This document shows positions 17,409 through 26,491 of a stretch of 64,000 bases of DNA, piece after piece. The position numbers and the translations under genes are program-made. This DNA comes from Bacteroidota bacterium (GTDB lineage: Bacteria > Bacteroidota > Bacteroidia > UKL13-3). The notes under the pieces are model-generated. The model was given only the letters and a program-made list of their open reading frames with translations. It did no database searches and was not told the DNA's origin. Positions within the stretch are counted from its first letter, which is position 1; the number at the start of each line of letters is the position of its first letter. The stretch spans positions 1 through 64,000 of the forward strand of contig JAIYAT010000020.1 of the NCBI GenBank assembly GCA_027488905.1, given 5' to 3'.

Positions 17409-18408
17409 TTATTCGCTGTCTAAAATTTCCTTTACTTTATCTTCTAATACTTTTCTGTCGGGTAGATAGAGTTGATATTTAGAAACAAAAATCTTGTTTG
17501 AAATCCCACCTATAGCATATTTTACCAAAAATTCGTGTTTATCTGCGGCTATAATTATTCCAATTGGTTCATTGTCTCCCTCTGTATTTTCCTCTTCTTT
17601 AAAATAATTCAGGTAAAGGTTCATTTGCCCAATGTCTTGGTGCTTTACCTTTTTTGTTTTAAGGTCTATAAGCACGAAGCATTTTAAAATACGATGATAA
17701 AATACTAAATCAATAAATAGGTGTTCATTATCAACAGTAATCTTGAATTGTCTTGCTACAAAAGAAAAGCCTTTTCCAAGTTCAAGTAAAAAAAGCTGTA
17801 AATTGTCAATGAGTTTTTTGCAATCCTCTTTCCTTAATCATAGCGTCTTTTGATAAGTTTAGGAATTCAAAAACATAAGGGTCTTTAATTATACTCGAAG
17901 CGCTTATTATTTGTCCCTTTTCAGCTAATTTTAAAACTCCTTTTTTGTCCTTACTTAACGCTAAGCGTTCATATAGAGCAGAATCCATTTGTCGTTTCAT
18001 TTCTCTGAAAGTCCAGCTTTCACTAATCGATTGCTTTTCATAAAAACTTCTCGCCAAGTCATCTGAAACGGTCAGTAATTCAGCATAGTGACTCCAACTC
18101 AATTTTCCAGACACTGTCTGGAATTTTTGGTATTTGATATAAAACTGTCGGCATAGGTAAATATTGCTTTTACTAAAACCCTTTCCAAATCTTGTTTTCA
18201 GATCTTTTGCAAGGCTTGTAAGTAATGAACTTCCATAGTCAGCTTTTTCCTTACAGTGTTGCTCAAACTCAACTATATGTCTGCCAATTTCCCAGTTGGC
18301 TTTAACCAATTCGGTATTAACTGCTTTAATTGCATTCTCTCTTGCTTTTTGCAATGTAGAACCAATATTGTCAAGTAGTTCGCTATATTTATTTTTACTT
18401 GGTTTCAT
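17409..18408 (-). pseudogene. yhcG: YhcG/DUF1016 PDDEXK nuclease, frameshifted
   Basis: Two frames together encode about 333 aa of the YhcG family. The N-terminal DUF1016 part is 18408-17806, from MKPSKNKYSELL through the FGKGFS.SN and SWSHYAELL regions. The C-terminal PDDEXK part starts near 17813 and includes FLLELGKGFSFVARQ, IDLVFYHR and LIDLKTKK. The frames join at an A6 run (T6 on + at 17814-17819): removing one A restores GLQ-K-LIDNLQ without a stop. This is either a real inactivating insertion or an assembly error; the codon phase does not fit a classical -1 slippery heptamer. YhcG proteins are found near restriction systems and in accessory islands. The last 89 residues could be re-initiated at 17675. 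Confidence 0.75.
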
Positions 18409-18611
18409 TTTATGTGGTCAAAATTAGCATTTATAAGATATTCCTGTTCTAGCCCCTTTTTATGTCTATGAATAGTTTTGATTAAAGCTATTAAACTCTC
18501 ATCATTTACCTTGCTAATATGGGGTTCTTTATAGACTTGAGTGTCATAATTATCTGAATTACCTTTTTTTGATATGAAGTACAAAGCTTCATTTAACCAC
18601 AAAACCGCCAA
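18405..18611 (-). CDS. Possible small ORF coupled to yhcG
   Basis: 68 codons whose stop overlaps the yhcG start (ATGA, 18408-18405), suggesting translational coupling. The first about 12 codons fall in the repeat remnant A8, so the true start may be further in or the gene may be a fragment. No family recognised. Confidence 0.3.
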   Translation of the reverse strand: MAVLWLNEALYFISKKGNSDNYDTQVYKEPHISKVNDESLIALIKTIHRHKKGLEQEYLINANFDHIK

Positions 18612-18633
18612 TTTCTTGTAAGAGCTGTTATAG
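18575..18633 (-). repeat. Cassette-boundary repeat A8 (right arm only)
   Basis: AACCACAAAACCGCCAATTT, TCTTGTAAGAGCTGTTATAG matches the family A right arm. The left half is missing or overlaps the small ORF. It lies about 35 bp after the stop of the next gene upstream. Confidence 0.45.
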
Positions 18634-18668
18634 ACTGTTATTTTTCGTTAAATAAATTGGTCTCGTTA

Positions 18669-19181
18669 CTAAATATAATGTACTGATATTCCTTTTGCAC
18701 TAGATAATTGTCTTAAAATTGCATAAAGTTTGTTTTTCTCAAAATCATTGTGCAGATAGATATTCATTTGGTAAGTTTCATTTTTAGAATCAATTATTGA
18801 AATCACATTCTTTCTGCCGCTATTATAAGCACCAAGAACTGATTGAGTGGAATTATTTTCACCAAAGCAACCATCAAAGTGAAAGATTATTTGTTTTGGT
18901 TTTATTGTTTTTTTTGTAAGTGTTATTGTTTCAATTTCAATTTCATCACTATAAAGATTAATCTGTCCAGTTTTATGTTTGTCCTGAAAAAAAAATCTTA
19001 AAATACTATGTAATACTATACAAAGAACAATCAATGGGCCTAAAACGTAAAAATATTTTTTATCCAAATTTCCATATGAGGATAATAAGATAAGGCTAAT
19101 ACAAAAAAAAACAATACTAAAAGACCAAATGTTATACTTTAGGTCTTTAGGATTTACAATGTCAAATGATGCTTTATACAT
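18669..19181 (-). CDS. Hypothetical two-helix membrane protein
   Basis: 170 aa. Two adjacent transmembrane helices (about 17-36 and 43-63) are followed by a cytoplasmic beta-rich domain of about 105 residues (INLYSDEIEIETITL...IIFHFDGCFGEN), reminiscent of PH-like domains of small membrane proteins. Family not recognised. Its start codon is only about 6 bp from the edge of repeat B2, so its promoter would have to lie inside the repeat or upstream of it. Confidence 0.65.
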   Translation of the reverse strand: MYKASFDIVNPKDLKYNIWSFSIVFFCISLILLSSYGNLDKKYFYVLGPLIVLCIVLHSILRFFFQDKHKTGQINLYSDEIEIETITLTKKTIKPKQIIFHFDGCFGENNSTQSVLGAYNSGRKNVISIIDSKNETYQMNIYLHNDFEKNKLYAILRQLSSAKGISVHYI

Positions 19182-19185
19182 AATA

Positions 19186-19328
19186 GCCTATAACGTTTTT
19201 GTAGCCCGCAATAGTAAGGGAATTGTTATCACTTTTTTGCCTCAGCACTTTATTCCAAAAATAAACTTTTTTGCCTTTTCTTTTCCCTATTATTCCAATG
19301 CCCTTATTGGCGCCAAACATGTGTTATA
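19186..19328 (-). repeat. Cassette-boundary repeat B2 (attC-like)
   Basis: Opens with CCTATAACG and ends with GTGTTATAGCC. The arms GCAATAGTAAGGGAATTG and CAATGCCCTTATTGGCGCC are complementary with bulges. The middle (CCAAAAATAAACTTTTTTGC) is shared with B1 about 3.5 kb away. Confidence 0.6.
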
Positions 19329-19386
19329 GCCAGTGGTTCCCGTCTATTGTTAGTATGCATTAGTCTTTTCAATATTTTTAAAATTA

Positions 19387-20088
19387 CTAAAAGTTATACC
19401 TATAACCAAAATTTATAGCAATTAGACCATCATTTATAAACGGATATCCATTAACAAAAGCAACTGCACTTCCATTATCGTCAGGACCATTATTTGGATA
19501 TGGATTACCACTTGATAAGCCTGGATAACCTTCAGGGAAAATGAATCTGTTGTAATAATTACCGATTAGAATTCCACCGATCAATCCCTCAAAGTATAAA
19601 TCACCTTGTCCAATTCTCAATCTACTTCCTATTGCTAAAGTGCTGCCCAGTCCGTGAGCTTGGGATTTATTTTTGAATGAGGGAAATCCATCGAATTGTA
19701 TGATAGCACTTGATTTATCCAAATGGTATCCTAGCCCAAGTTCTAAGTATAGTCCAGCTTTAGTTTTATCTATCTTCCCGATTAAATACTTGGTTATAAC
19801 TCCTTCAAAAATGCAATACAAGCTAGGTCGTTCATTTATATAATAATTCGTTGCTGTATAGTCATAATATTGATTGTTATAGAGAAGGGTTTTAAATCCG
19901 AAACTTGTTTTATCGTTTTTAGCAAATTCATATTTTAAACTTCCTCCATAATTCTTATTACCGTCCTTTAGCGAAAGGCCGACATTAAGGATATGTTGCC
20001 TAGTCTTCAAAGAATCGTTGTTCTGTGCATCTAATGCAACATTGAATTGGGTAATCGCAACAATCAAGAGTATTAGTAGTTTCTTCAT
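19387..20088 (-). CDS. Hypothetical outer-membrane protein
   Basis: 233 aa with a signal peptide (about 1-21, cleaved near ALDAQ). The mature part alternates beta-strand-like stretches (HILNVGLSLKDGNKNYGGSL, then TSFGFKTLLYNN) and ends in FGYRYNF with a C-terminal Phe, as in BAM-assembled barrels. No functional family recognised. Between repeats B2 and A6. Confidence 0.7.
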   Translation of the reverse strand: MKKLLILLIVAITQFNVALDAQNNDSLKTRQHILNVGLSLKDGNKNYGGSLKYEFAKNDKTSFGFKTLLYNNQYYDYTATNYYINERPSLYCIFEGVITKYLIGKIDKTKAGLYLELGLGYHLDKSSAIIQFDGFPSFKNKSQAHGLGSTLAIGSRLRIGQGDLYFEGLIGGILIGNYYNRFIFPEGYPGLSSGNPYPNNGPDDNGSAVAFVNGYPFINDGLIAINFGYRYNF

Positions 20089-20160
20089 AAGTTAGTTTTT
20101 CATTTAGTCTGGATTAAATGGGCTGTTTCAATTCTAAAGTTGAGTGTCATCAAGTCATTG

Positions 20161-20279
20161 GCTATAACTTAAACAAAAACGATAAAAAATCTCGCTAATC
20201 ATTTTGCAACCGAAAGTTAGAAACTTTAGTATCAAATGTAATTACTGCTAAACAAATTTCAAATAACCAAAAATGCGAT
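20161..20279 (-). repeat. Cassette-boundary repeat A6, terminal copy
   Basis: Left arm CTATAACTTAAACAAAAACG and AAAAAATCTCGCTAATC, plus a decayed core (GAAAGTTAGAAACTTTAG). The right arm is missing and the sequence runs into the minisatellite. It marks the right edge of the array. Confidence 0.55.
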
Positions 20280-20323
20280 TGCTACACTCTTTCTCTTCAC
20301 TCTTCCTCTAAACTTCTTATGGA

Positions 20324-20499
20324 GTAGCTTCCCACCATTTGGGTAGTAGCTTCCCACCTCTTGTATAGTAGCTTCGCACCTCTTATAGAGTAGCTTCCCA
20401 CCATTTGGGTAGTAGCTTCGCACCTCTTGTATAGTAGCTTCGCACCTCTTATAGAGTAGCTCCTCACCTCTTATAGAGTAGCTCCTCACCATTTGACAA
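20324..20499. repeat. 22-bp minisatellite, eight units
   Basis: Eight contiguous units of the form GTAGCTTCsCACCnnTTnnnnA. Units 1-3 and 4-6 repeat as a 66-bp higher-order block (TTTGGGTA, TTGTATA and TTATAGA variants in that order), and units 7-8 have a CTCCTCACC variant. There are no spacers, so this is not CRISPR. Because 66 bp is a whole number of codons, the minus strand reads as a spurious 22-residue peptide repeat. Confidence 0.9.
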
Positions 20500-20573
20500 A
20501 ATGCTAACCACCAGTCGCCAAAAACCATCCACCATAGTTGCAAAAAAAAAGCCTCCAAAAGGAAGCTTATTTG

Positions 20574-20646
20574 TGATCCGGCTGGGACTCGAACCCAGGA
20601 CCCCTACATTAAAAGTGTAATGCTCTACCAGCTGAGCTACCGAATC
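20574..20646 (-). tRNA. tRNA-Lys (UUU anticodon)
   Basis: A 73-nt cloverleaf. The acceptor stem pairs GATTCGG with CCGGATC (one T-G pair), the D-arm contains AGCTCAGCTGGTAGAGC, the anticodon loop is CTTTTAA with anticodon TTT, and the T-arm is GGGTTCGAGTCCC. Discriminator A; CCA is not encoded. It sits beside the minisatellite and the end of the accessory array, a usual integration neighbourhood. Confidence 0.95.
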
Positions 20647-20740
20647 TTGCTACTGTTATTACCTGTAACGGGGTGCAAATATATTTATTAATTAAGTTTT
20701 CACAAGCGTTTTAGGATTTTTTTTGCTTAATCTAATTAAC

Positions 20741-21508
20741 CTACTGAAAACCAAAGTTTCTTATTTTTACCCCTTCTTTAATTTCAACTTTCTCCCCAAA
20801 ATAATCTGCTATTTCTTCTAATGTAAAGGCATTTTTCAAGTCGTATTCCCCTATTTTAGTTCGCTGCAAACTCCCTAAATAAGCACCGCTGCCTAAGATT
20901 CTACCAAAATCGCGGGCAATCGACCTAATATAAGTGCCCTTGCTGCACTTAATTTCAAAGTGAACTACATTTCCTTCTACCTTTACTATTTCGAAGGCGT
21001 GTATGGTTACTTTTCTCAATTTTAAGGCTGGCTCCTCTCCCGCCCTTGCATGCACATAAGCGCGCCTACCTTCAATTTTTATTGCCGAAAAGGCTGGGGG
21101 TAACTGCTCTATTTCTCCTGTAAGTGCTTTTGCTGCCTCAACTATTGCCTCTGCTGTAATATGCGCAGTTTCATACTTTTGGTCCACTTCTGTTTCTCTA
21201 TCAAAACTAGGTGTGGTGGCCCCAAGTACAAAAGTGCCGGTATACGTTTTATCCTGACCCATATAGGTCTCTATATTCTTAGTTTCTTTGCCCACACACA
21301 CAATGAGAAGTCCAGTAGCCAAGGGGTCTAAAGTTCCTGCATGTCCTACTTTAACCTTTTTCTTTTTGGCTTGCGCCTCAGGCAAGAACTTTCGCCAGCG
21401 CCGTTGCAAAAAGCGCTTAATTTTATACGTAACATCAAAACTTGTTAGCCCCAAGGGTTTATGCACCAAAATTACGGTTCCCGGGTCTTCATTGATTTCT
21501 AATAGCAA
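20741..21508 (-). CDS. truB: tRNA pseudouridine-55 synthase TruB
   Basis: 255 aa. Makes pseudouridine 55 in the T-loop of tRNAs. The catalytic block VGHAGTLDPLATGLL (catalytic Asp in TLDP) and the N-terminal HKPLGLTSFDV motif are intact, as is the downstream FECSKGTYIRS-type block. It is the last gene of the ftsX-DUF3098-uppP-truB series, 10 bp after uppP, an order common in Bacteroidota. Confidence 0.96.
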   Translation of the reverse strand: MLLEINEDPGTVILVHKPLGLTSFDVTYKIKRFLQRRWRKFLPEAQAKKKKVKVGHAGTLDPLATGLLIVCVGKETKNIETYMGQDKTYTGTFVLGATTPSFDRETEVDQKYETAHITAEAIVEAAKALTGEIEQLPPAFSAIKIEGRRAYVHARAGEEPALKLRKVTIHAFEIVKVEGNVVHFEIKCSKGTYIRSIARDFGRILGSGAYLGSLQRTKIGEYDLKNAFTLEEIADYFGEKVEIKEGVKIRNFGFQ

Positions 21509-21518
21509 AGGAAATACA

Positions 21519-22307
21519 TTACATGATTTGTAATTCGTAGCCTAAAGCATACAGCAATAAGATGGCAGCTCCTAATACGATACGGTACCAACCAAATATT
21601 TTAAAGCCATGTTTGCTCAAATAACTGATAAATCCCTTAATGGCAACCATCGCAACAATGAATGCTACCACATTTCCTACCAATAAAACTGGTAAATTCT
21701 CTGCAGTAAAGCCAAAATCTAGGTGATACTTTAACATTTTATAGCCAGTAGCAGCGGCCATCGTAGGAACAGCAAGGAAGAATGAAAACTCTGCTGCAGC
21801 CTTGCGATTTAAATGTTGGCTCAAACCGCCAATAATGGTTGCTGCCGACCGAGAAACACCTGGTATCATGGCAATTACTTGAAAACAACCTATGATAAAT
21901 GATTTCAAATATGTTAATTCTTGGGTATCTTTTTCTTCCTGTTTGAACCAAGTATCGACAAAAAGTAGAATGATTCCACCAATCATGAGGCTGGCTGCAA
22001 CTACAATGACATTTTCGAGCATGGCATCAATATAATCATTGAGTAAAAAGCCCAAAATTGCTGCAGGAAGAAATCCTACAAATAGTTTAAAGTAAAAGTC
22101 TAAGCTTTGAAAAAAGCGCTTCCAATACAACACAACTACCGAGAGAATGGCCCCAAACTGAATGGCTACGGTGAAGAGCTTCACAAACTCATCCGCTTGA
22201 ATTCCCATAATGGAAGAAGCGATAATCATGTGACCCGTTGAGCTAACAGGCAAATATTCTGTTAACCCTTCTACAATGGCAAGGATAATTGCCTCAAAAT
22301 AATTCAT
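21519..22307 (-). CDS. uppP: Undecaprenyl-diphosphate phosphatase UppP (BacA)
   Basis: 262 aa integral membrane enzyme recycling undecaprenyl pyrophosphate for cell-wall and polysaccharide synthesis. The active-site motifs are present: [15 protein letters not shown] near the N-terminus and the second [10 protein letters not shown] block, with about eight hydrophobic helices. Second-last gene of the ftsX operon. Confers low-level bacitracin tolerance when abundant (family knowledge). Confidence 0.96.
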   Translation of the reverse strand: MNYFEAIILAIVEGLTEYLPVSSTGHMIIASSIMGIQADEFVKLFTVAIQFGAILSVVVLYWKRFFQSLDFYFKLFVGFLPAAILGFLLNDYIDAMLENVIVVAASLMIGGIILLFVDTWFKQEEKDTQELTYLKSFIIGCFQVIAMIPGVSRSAATIIGGLSQHLNRKAAAEFSFFLAVPTMAAATGYKMLKYHLDFGFTAENLPVLLVGNVVAFIVAMVAIKGFISYLSKHGFKIFGWYRIVLGAAILLLYALGYELQIM

Positions 22308-22336
22308 ATGTATTTAGCCTTAGCAGTTAAAAATGG

Positions 22337-22567
22337 CTATTTTTTCATGATTGCGTAGATTTCGATAATGAAACCTACCAATACCAAAATGGGAGCTAAG
22401 GTTAATTTCTGAAAATTAAAGATATCTTCTGAACCAACCATTAAAGCGAAACCTGCAATAATTACAAGGATTCCGGCGATCATCAGCATATAATTTTGTT
22501 TACCAAATACAAAGTTTGGCTCTCCAGCCACTTCAATTTTCTTTGCGCTCAATTTTTCTTTACTCAT
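22337..22567 (-). CDS. DUF3098 small membrane protein
   Basis: 76 aa with two hydrophobic helices (about 27-44 and 57-73) after a short charged N-terminus; PNFVFGKQNYMLM is the typical DUF3098 entry. Function unknown, but it is regularly found between ftsX and uppP in Bacteroidota, as here, which hints at a cell-envelope role. Confidence 0.88.
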   Translation of the reverse strand: MSKEKLSAKKIEVAGEPNFVFGKQNYMLMIAGILVIIAGFALMVGSEDIFNFQKLTLAPILVLVGFIIEIYAIMKK

Positions 22568-22601
22568 GGGTGCAATATCTAAATTTTTAATGATTTTACA
22601 A

Positions 22602-23465
22602 TTAATACAAATCGTCTAAACGGGTATTTAAGAATTTTCTTGTGCTCAAAAAACTGCTTGTCAAACTAATAAGTATGCCAACAAGCAACAATCCGCCAAG
22701 CAAACCTATATTTAATAGTCCGTTGAAAAAGTTCTCCCAAGCTGGAATCCAAATAGGCAAGCCACTTTGAATAAGCCAAAGCAATAGCACTGCAAGGAGC
22801 CAACCCCAAAGGCCATTTAATAGGCCTCGAACCAAAAATGGTCGAATGATAAACCCAGAAGTGGCCCCAACCAATTGCATACTTTTTATGGTAAACCTAC
22901 GGGCATACAAGTTCAATCGCACAGTATTGTGAATTAATACCACCGCAATAATTCCAAAAATAACCGAAAGTCCTATGAACAATAATCCAACCCGCTTAAT
23001 ATTGTCTTGGGCATTTCCATAAGCCGCCTTAGGATAGTTTACATCGGTAATACCCGTGAATTTTTTAAGCTCTGCTTCAATTTGAACAAGTTGCTCGTTT
23101 TGGTTAAAACCTTCATTAAGCTTAATTTGAAAACTGCCCATTAGTGGATTGAACCCTAAAAAACTGGTGAAGTCTTGCCCTAATTCATTGCTAAATTCTA
23201 TGGCAGCCCTTTCTTTACTAATGTATACTACTGAAGCCGCAAAAGGCTCCGATTTTAACTTGCTTTCATATTCTGTGATTAAAGAATCTGATAAATTTGG
23301 GTCAAGGTAAACCTGCACAATTAAATTTTCTCTAATGTATTTCTCTGCAGCTTGACTGCCAATATACAAAAAGCCGAACAGGCCAAGCATCAACAAAACC
23401 ATTGAAATACTAAGGATTGCAGAGAAGTAGCTAAACCTCCTTCTTTTTTTTACGGTAGCAGTCAA
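22602..23465 (-). CDS. ftsX: Cell division protein FtsX
   Basis: 287 aa. Four transmembrane helices (about 16-34, 166-186, 208-230, 252-273) with a large extracytoplasmic loop after the first, the FtsX/MacB permease layout. With the FtsE ATPase (not in the window) it activates septal peptidoglycan hydrolases. First gene of the operon. It diverges from leuS across a 125-bp intergenic region. Confidence 0.92.
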   Translation of the reverse strand: MTATVKKRRRFSYFSAILSISMVLLMLGLFGFLYIGSQAAEKYIRENLIVQVYLDPNLSDSLITEYESKLKSEPFAASVVYISKERAAIEFSNELGQDFTSFLGFNPLMGSFQIKLNEGFNQNEQLVQIEAELKKFTGITDVNYPKAAYGNAQDNIKRVGLLFIGLSVIFGIIAVVLIHNTVRLNLYARRFTIKSMQLVGATSGFIIRPFLVRGLLNGLWGWLLAVLLLWLIQSGLPIWIPAWENFFNGLLNIGLLGGLLLVGILISLTSSFLSTRKFLNTRLDDLY

Positions 23466-23533
23466 AATCTTCTAAATTAGGTTCAACAAAAATATAAATC
23501 AAATTGGGCCCACAAAGATTATTTAACCCACAC

Positions 23534-23565
23534 TTTGGAAAAGGAGCCGACTCCGTCTATTTTTG
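23534..23565 (+). promoter_or_regulatory. leuS promoter
   Basis: TTTG (23534-23537), 20 bp spacer, TATTTTTG (23558-23565) fits the Bacteroidota sigma-A consensus TTTG-N19-21-TAnnTTTG. It places the transcript start near 23571 and rules out the in-frame Met at 23504 as the leuS start. Confidence 0.75.
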
Positions 23566-23590
23566 CAGACTTTTAAACAGTACCCTGCAC

Positions 23591-26491
23591 ATGAGTAATG
23601 AATATAAACCTAGCGAAATTGAGGCTAAATGGCAATCTTATTGGAAAAATGAAAAGATTTACCAAGTAACAGAAGATACCCAAAAACCAAAATTTTATGT
23701 GCTAGACATGTTTCCCTACCCAAGTGGTGCAGGCCTGCATGTGGGTCATCCTTTGGGATACATTGCCACTGATATTTTTAGTCGGTACAAGAGGCTAAAA
23801 GGCTTTAATGTGCTGCACCCAATGGGTTATGATGCCTTTGGGTTGCCTGCCGAGCAATATGCCATTCAAACTGGGCAGCACCCTGCCGTTACCACTGAGA
23901 ATAATATCAAAAGATATAGAGAACAACTAGACCAATTGGGCTTTTGTTATGATTGGGATAGAGAAGTGAGAACTTCAAACCCTGATTATTATAAATGGAC
24001 ACAATGGATTTTTATTCAACTCTTCAACAGTTGGTTCAACCCGAACACACATAAAGCTGAACCCATCTCAACTTTGTTGGAAAAGTTTGAAACCCTTGGC
24101 TTTCATGGTAGTGATGATAGCATTTTAACTGGTGGTATTGAGTTTGATTACCCAGCTTTCACCAGCGAACAATGGAAAAAGTTTGATGAAAAAACCAAAC
24201 AAAAGATACTTTTAGGCTTTCGTTTGGCATATTTGAGCGAAGCTTATGTGAATTGGTGCCCAGAACTTGGAACTGTATTGAGCAACGATGAAGTAAAAGA
24301 TGGTGTGAGCGAAAGAGGAGGATATCCAGTTGAACGTAAACTCATGAATCAATGGAGCCTCAGAATTACAGTTTATGCAGAGCGATTGCTAAATGGTTTA
24401 GACGACATCAATTGGTCGGATAGCATTAAAGAAAGCCAAAGAAATTGGATTGGAAAATCTCAAGGAGCTAGTGTGCTTTTTGATGTGCAAGACCATAAAT
24501 TTTCTGTAGAAGTTTTCACCACAAGGCCTGATACTATTTTTGGCGTGAGCTTTATTGCCATTGCACCAGAGCATGAAATGCTTGATCAATTGGTTGAATC
24601 AAGCCATTTGGATGAAGTTTTAGAATATGTTACTGCTGCCAAAAACAGAAGTGAGAGAGAAAGACAAAGTGATGTTAAAAGAATCAGTGGTGTATTTACA
24701 GGTACTTATGCGATACATCCATTTACCCAAAAAGAAGTTCCAATTTGGGTAGCAGATTATGTTTTAGGGGGATACGGAACTGGCGCTGTAATGGGCGTAC
24801 CAGCGCATGATACAAGAGATTTTGCATTTGCTAAACACTTTAACTTGCCTATTCTCCAAGTAATTGAAGGACCTCAACCGCATGATTACAATGAAGGAAG
24901 TTATGATGGCAAAGAAGGTAATTGCATTAATTCTGCTTTTTTAAATGGTTTAGGAGTTAAAAAGGCTATCAAAAAAGCCATCCAAGAAATTGAGGATCGC
25001 GCAATTGGTAAAGGGAAAACAAATTATAGGTTAAGAGATGCCATTTTTGGGCGTCAAAGGTATTGGGGTGAACCCATTCCAATTTATTACAAAGAAGGAA
25101 TGCCTTATCCTGTTGCAGAAGAAGACTTGCCCGTGATTTTGCCAGAAGTAGACAAGTTTTTGCCTACCGAAACAGGCGAGCCTCCGCTTGGTAGAGCTGA
25201 AAATTGGAAGTACCAAGGCATGTATGATTACGAGTTGAGCACCATGCCCGGTTGGGCTGGCAGCAGTTGGTACTTTTTAAGGTACATGGACAATAAAAAC
25301 CAACAAGGTTTTGTATCTAAAGAAGCCGTGAATTATTGGGAGCAAGTTGACCTATATTTAGGCGGTAGCGAACACGCAACCGGCCATTTGTTGTATGTTA
25401 GGTTTTGGACCAAGTTCTTGTTTGATTTAGGTTTGATACCAAAAGAAGAACCAGCCAAAAAACTCATCAACCAAGGGATGATTCAGGGTAGAAGTAATTT
25501 TGTGTTTAGAATAGATTGCTTTTTGGGAGATAAAAAAGAATTGAGCTTTTTTGCCTCAAAAGGTTATATAGATGAAGTTGGGAACATAAAAAACATTCCA
25601 ATTTTATTCGAACAATTCAATAGGCAGAACAATCAAAACAGTAGAATAGACTTTACCAAGATAATGGTGGTAAAGCTAAATGTAGATGTAAACATTGTGA
25701 AGGATGATGTATTAGACATAATTGCCTTCAAACAATGGCGTGCTGATTTTAATGATGCCTTATTTGTATTAGAAGATCAACAATATCATTGTACCTGGGA
25801 AGTTGAAAAAATGAGTAAAAACAAATGGAATGTGGTTACACCAGATGCCATTGTTTCTCAATATGGTGCTGATACATTGCGCTTGTATGAAATGTTTCTT
25901 GGTCCAATAGAACAAAGCAAACCCTGGAATACCCAAGGCATTGAAGGCGTTCATAGGTTCTTAAAAAAGCTTTGGCGTTTGTTTTATGATAAAGACGGAA
26001 AGCTAATTATTACAAATGAAGAACCTACAAAACCTGAATTAAAAGCTTTACATAAAACCATCAAGAAGGTAAGTGAAGACATTGAAAACTTCTCCTTTAA
26101 TACCTCGGTAAGTACCTTTATGATTTGTGTAAATGAATTAGGAGAATTAAAATGTAATAAGAAAAGCATACTTAAAGACTTGTTGATTTGCTTAAGTTCT
26201 TATGCGCCACATATTGCAGAAGAATTATGGCATGCCATTGGTTATTCAGACAGCATTGTAACAACTAGCTTTCCAGAATTTAAACCTGAATATTTAGTGG
26301 AAGACAGTTTTAGTTATCCAATTTCTATCAATGGAAAACACCGCACCAATATTGAATTTTCTTTGGCCAGCTCCCAAGAAGAAATAAGCAAAGCTGTTTT
26401 AGCAGATGAAATTGTTATAAAATGGTTGGAAGGAAATACCCCTAAAAAGGTAGTTTATGTGAAAGGCAAAATTGTAAATATTGTGATTTAA
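23591..26491 (+). CDS. leuS: Leucyl-tRNA synthetase
   Basis: 966 aa class I synthetase. The HIGH-type motif appears as [12 protein letters not shown] (about residues 40-51). The editing (CP1) domain includes TTRPDTIFG. The KMSKS loop is KMSKN at about 738-742 followed by KWNVV, a variant tolerated in this family. A Bacteroidota-type insertion follows the Rossmann half. Start chosen at [11 protein letters not shown] because the promoter lies just upstream. The stop overlaps the convergent AI-2E-family gene in a shared TTAA. Confidence 0.96.
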   Translation: MSNEYKPSEIEAKWQSYWKNEKIYQVTEDTQKPKFYVLDMFPYPSGAGLHVGHPLGYIATDIFSRYKRLKGFNVLHPMGYDAFGLPAEQYAIQTGQHPAVTTENNIKRYREQLDQLGFCYDWDREVRTSNPDYYKWTQWIFIQLFNSWFNPNTHKAEPISTLLEKFETLGFHGSDDSILTGGIEFDYPAFTSEQWKKFDEKTKQKILLGFRLAYLSEAYVNWCPELGTVLSNDEVKDGVSERGGYPVERKLMNQWSLRITVYAERLLNGLDDINWSDSIKESQRNWIGKSQGASVLFDVQDHKFSVEVFTTRPDTIFGVSFIAIAPEHEMLDQLVESSHLDEVLEYVTAAKNRSERERQSDVKRISGVFTGTYAIHPFTQKEVPIWVADYVLGGYGTGAVMGVPAHDTRDFAFAKHFNLPILQVIEGPQPHDYNEGSYDGKEGNCINSAFLNGLGVKKAIKKAIQEIEDRAIGKGKTNYRLRDAIFGRQRYWGEPIPIYYKEGMPYPVAEEDLPVILPEVDKFLPTETGEPPLGRAENWKYQGMYDYELSTMPGWAGSSWYFLRYMDNKNQQGFVSKEAVNYWEQVDLYLGGSEHATGHLLYVRFWTKFLFDLGLIPKEEPAKKLINQGMIQGRSNFVFRIDCFLGDKKELSFFASKGYIDEVGNIKNIPILFEQFNRQNNQNSRIDFTKIMVVKLNVDVNIVKDDVLDIIAFKQWRADFNDALFVLEDQQYHCTWEVEKMSKNKWNVVTPDAIVSQYGADTLRLYEMFLGPIEQSKPWNTQGIEGVHRFLKKLWRLFYDKDGKLIITNEEPTKPELKALHKTIKKVSEDIENFSFNTSVSTFMICVNELGELKCNKKSILKDLLICLSSYAPHIAEELWHAIGYSDSIVTTSFPEFKPEYLVEDSFSYPISINGKHRTNIEFSLASSQEEISKAVLADEIVIKWLEGNTPKKVVYVKGKIVNIVI

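Noticed and set aside
17806-17825. Programmed -1 frameshift in yhcG
   Set aside because: The A6 run is not in the codon phase of an X XXY YYZ slippery site, and the needed shift is +1; a one-base insertion is simpler.
8850-20279. Insertion sequence or prophage as the source of the accessory region
   Set aside because: No transposase, recombinase, terminal inverted repeats of IS type or phage structural gene seen.
20324-20499. CRISPR array
   Set aside because: The 22-bp units are contiguous with no unique spacers, and no cas genes are nearby.
20259-20558. 99-aa repetitive protein on the minus strand
   Set aside because: It is the translation of the 22-bp minisatellite, whose 66-bp period happens to stay open; no family, no supporting start context.
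23504-23590. N-terminal extension of leuS
   Set aside because: A good promoter overlaps it, and the extension has no similarity to the synthetase family.
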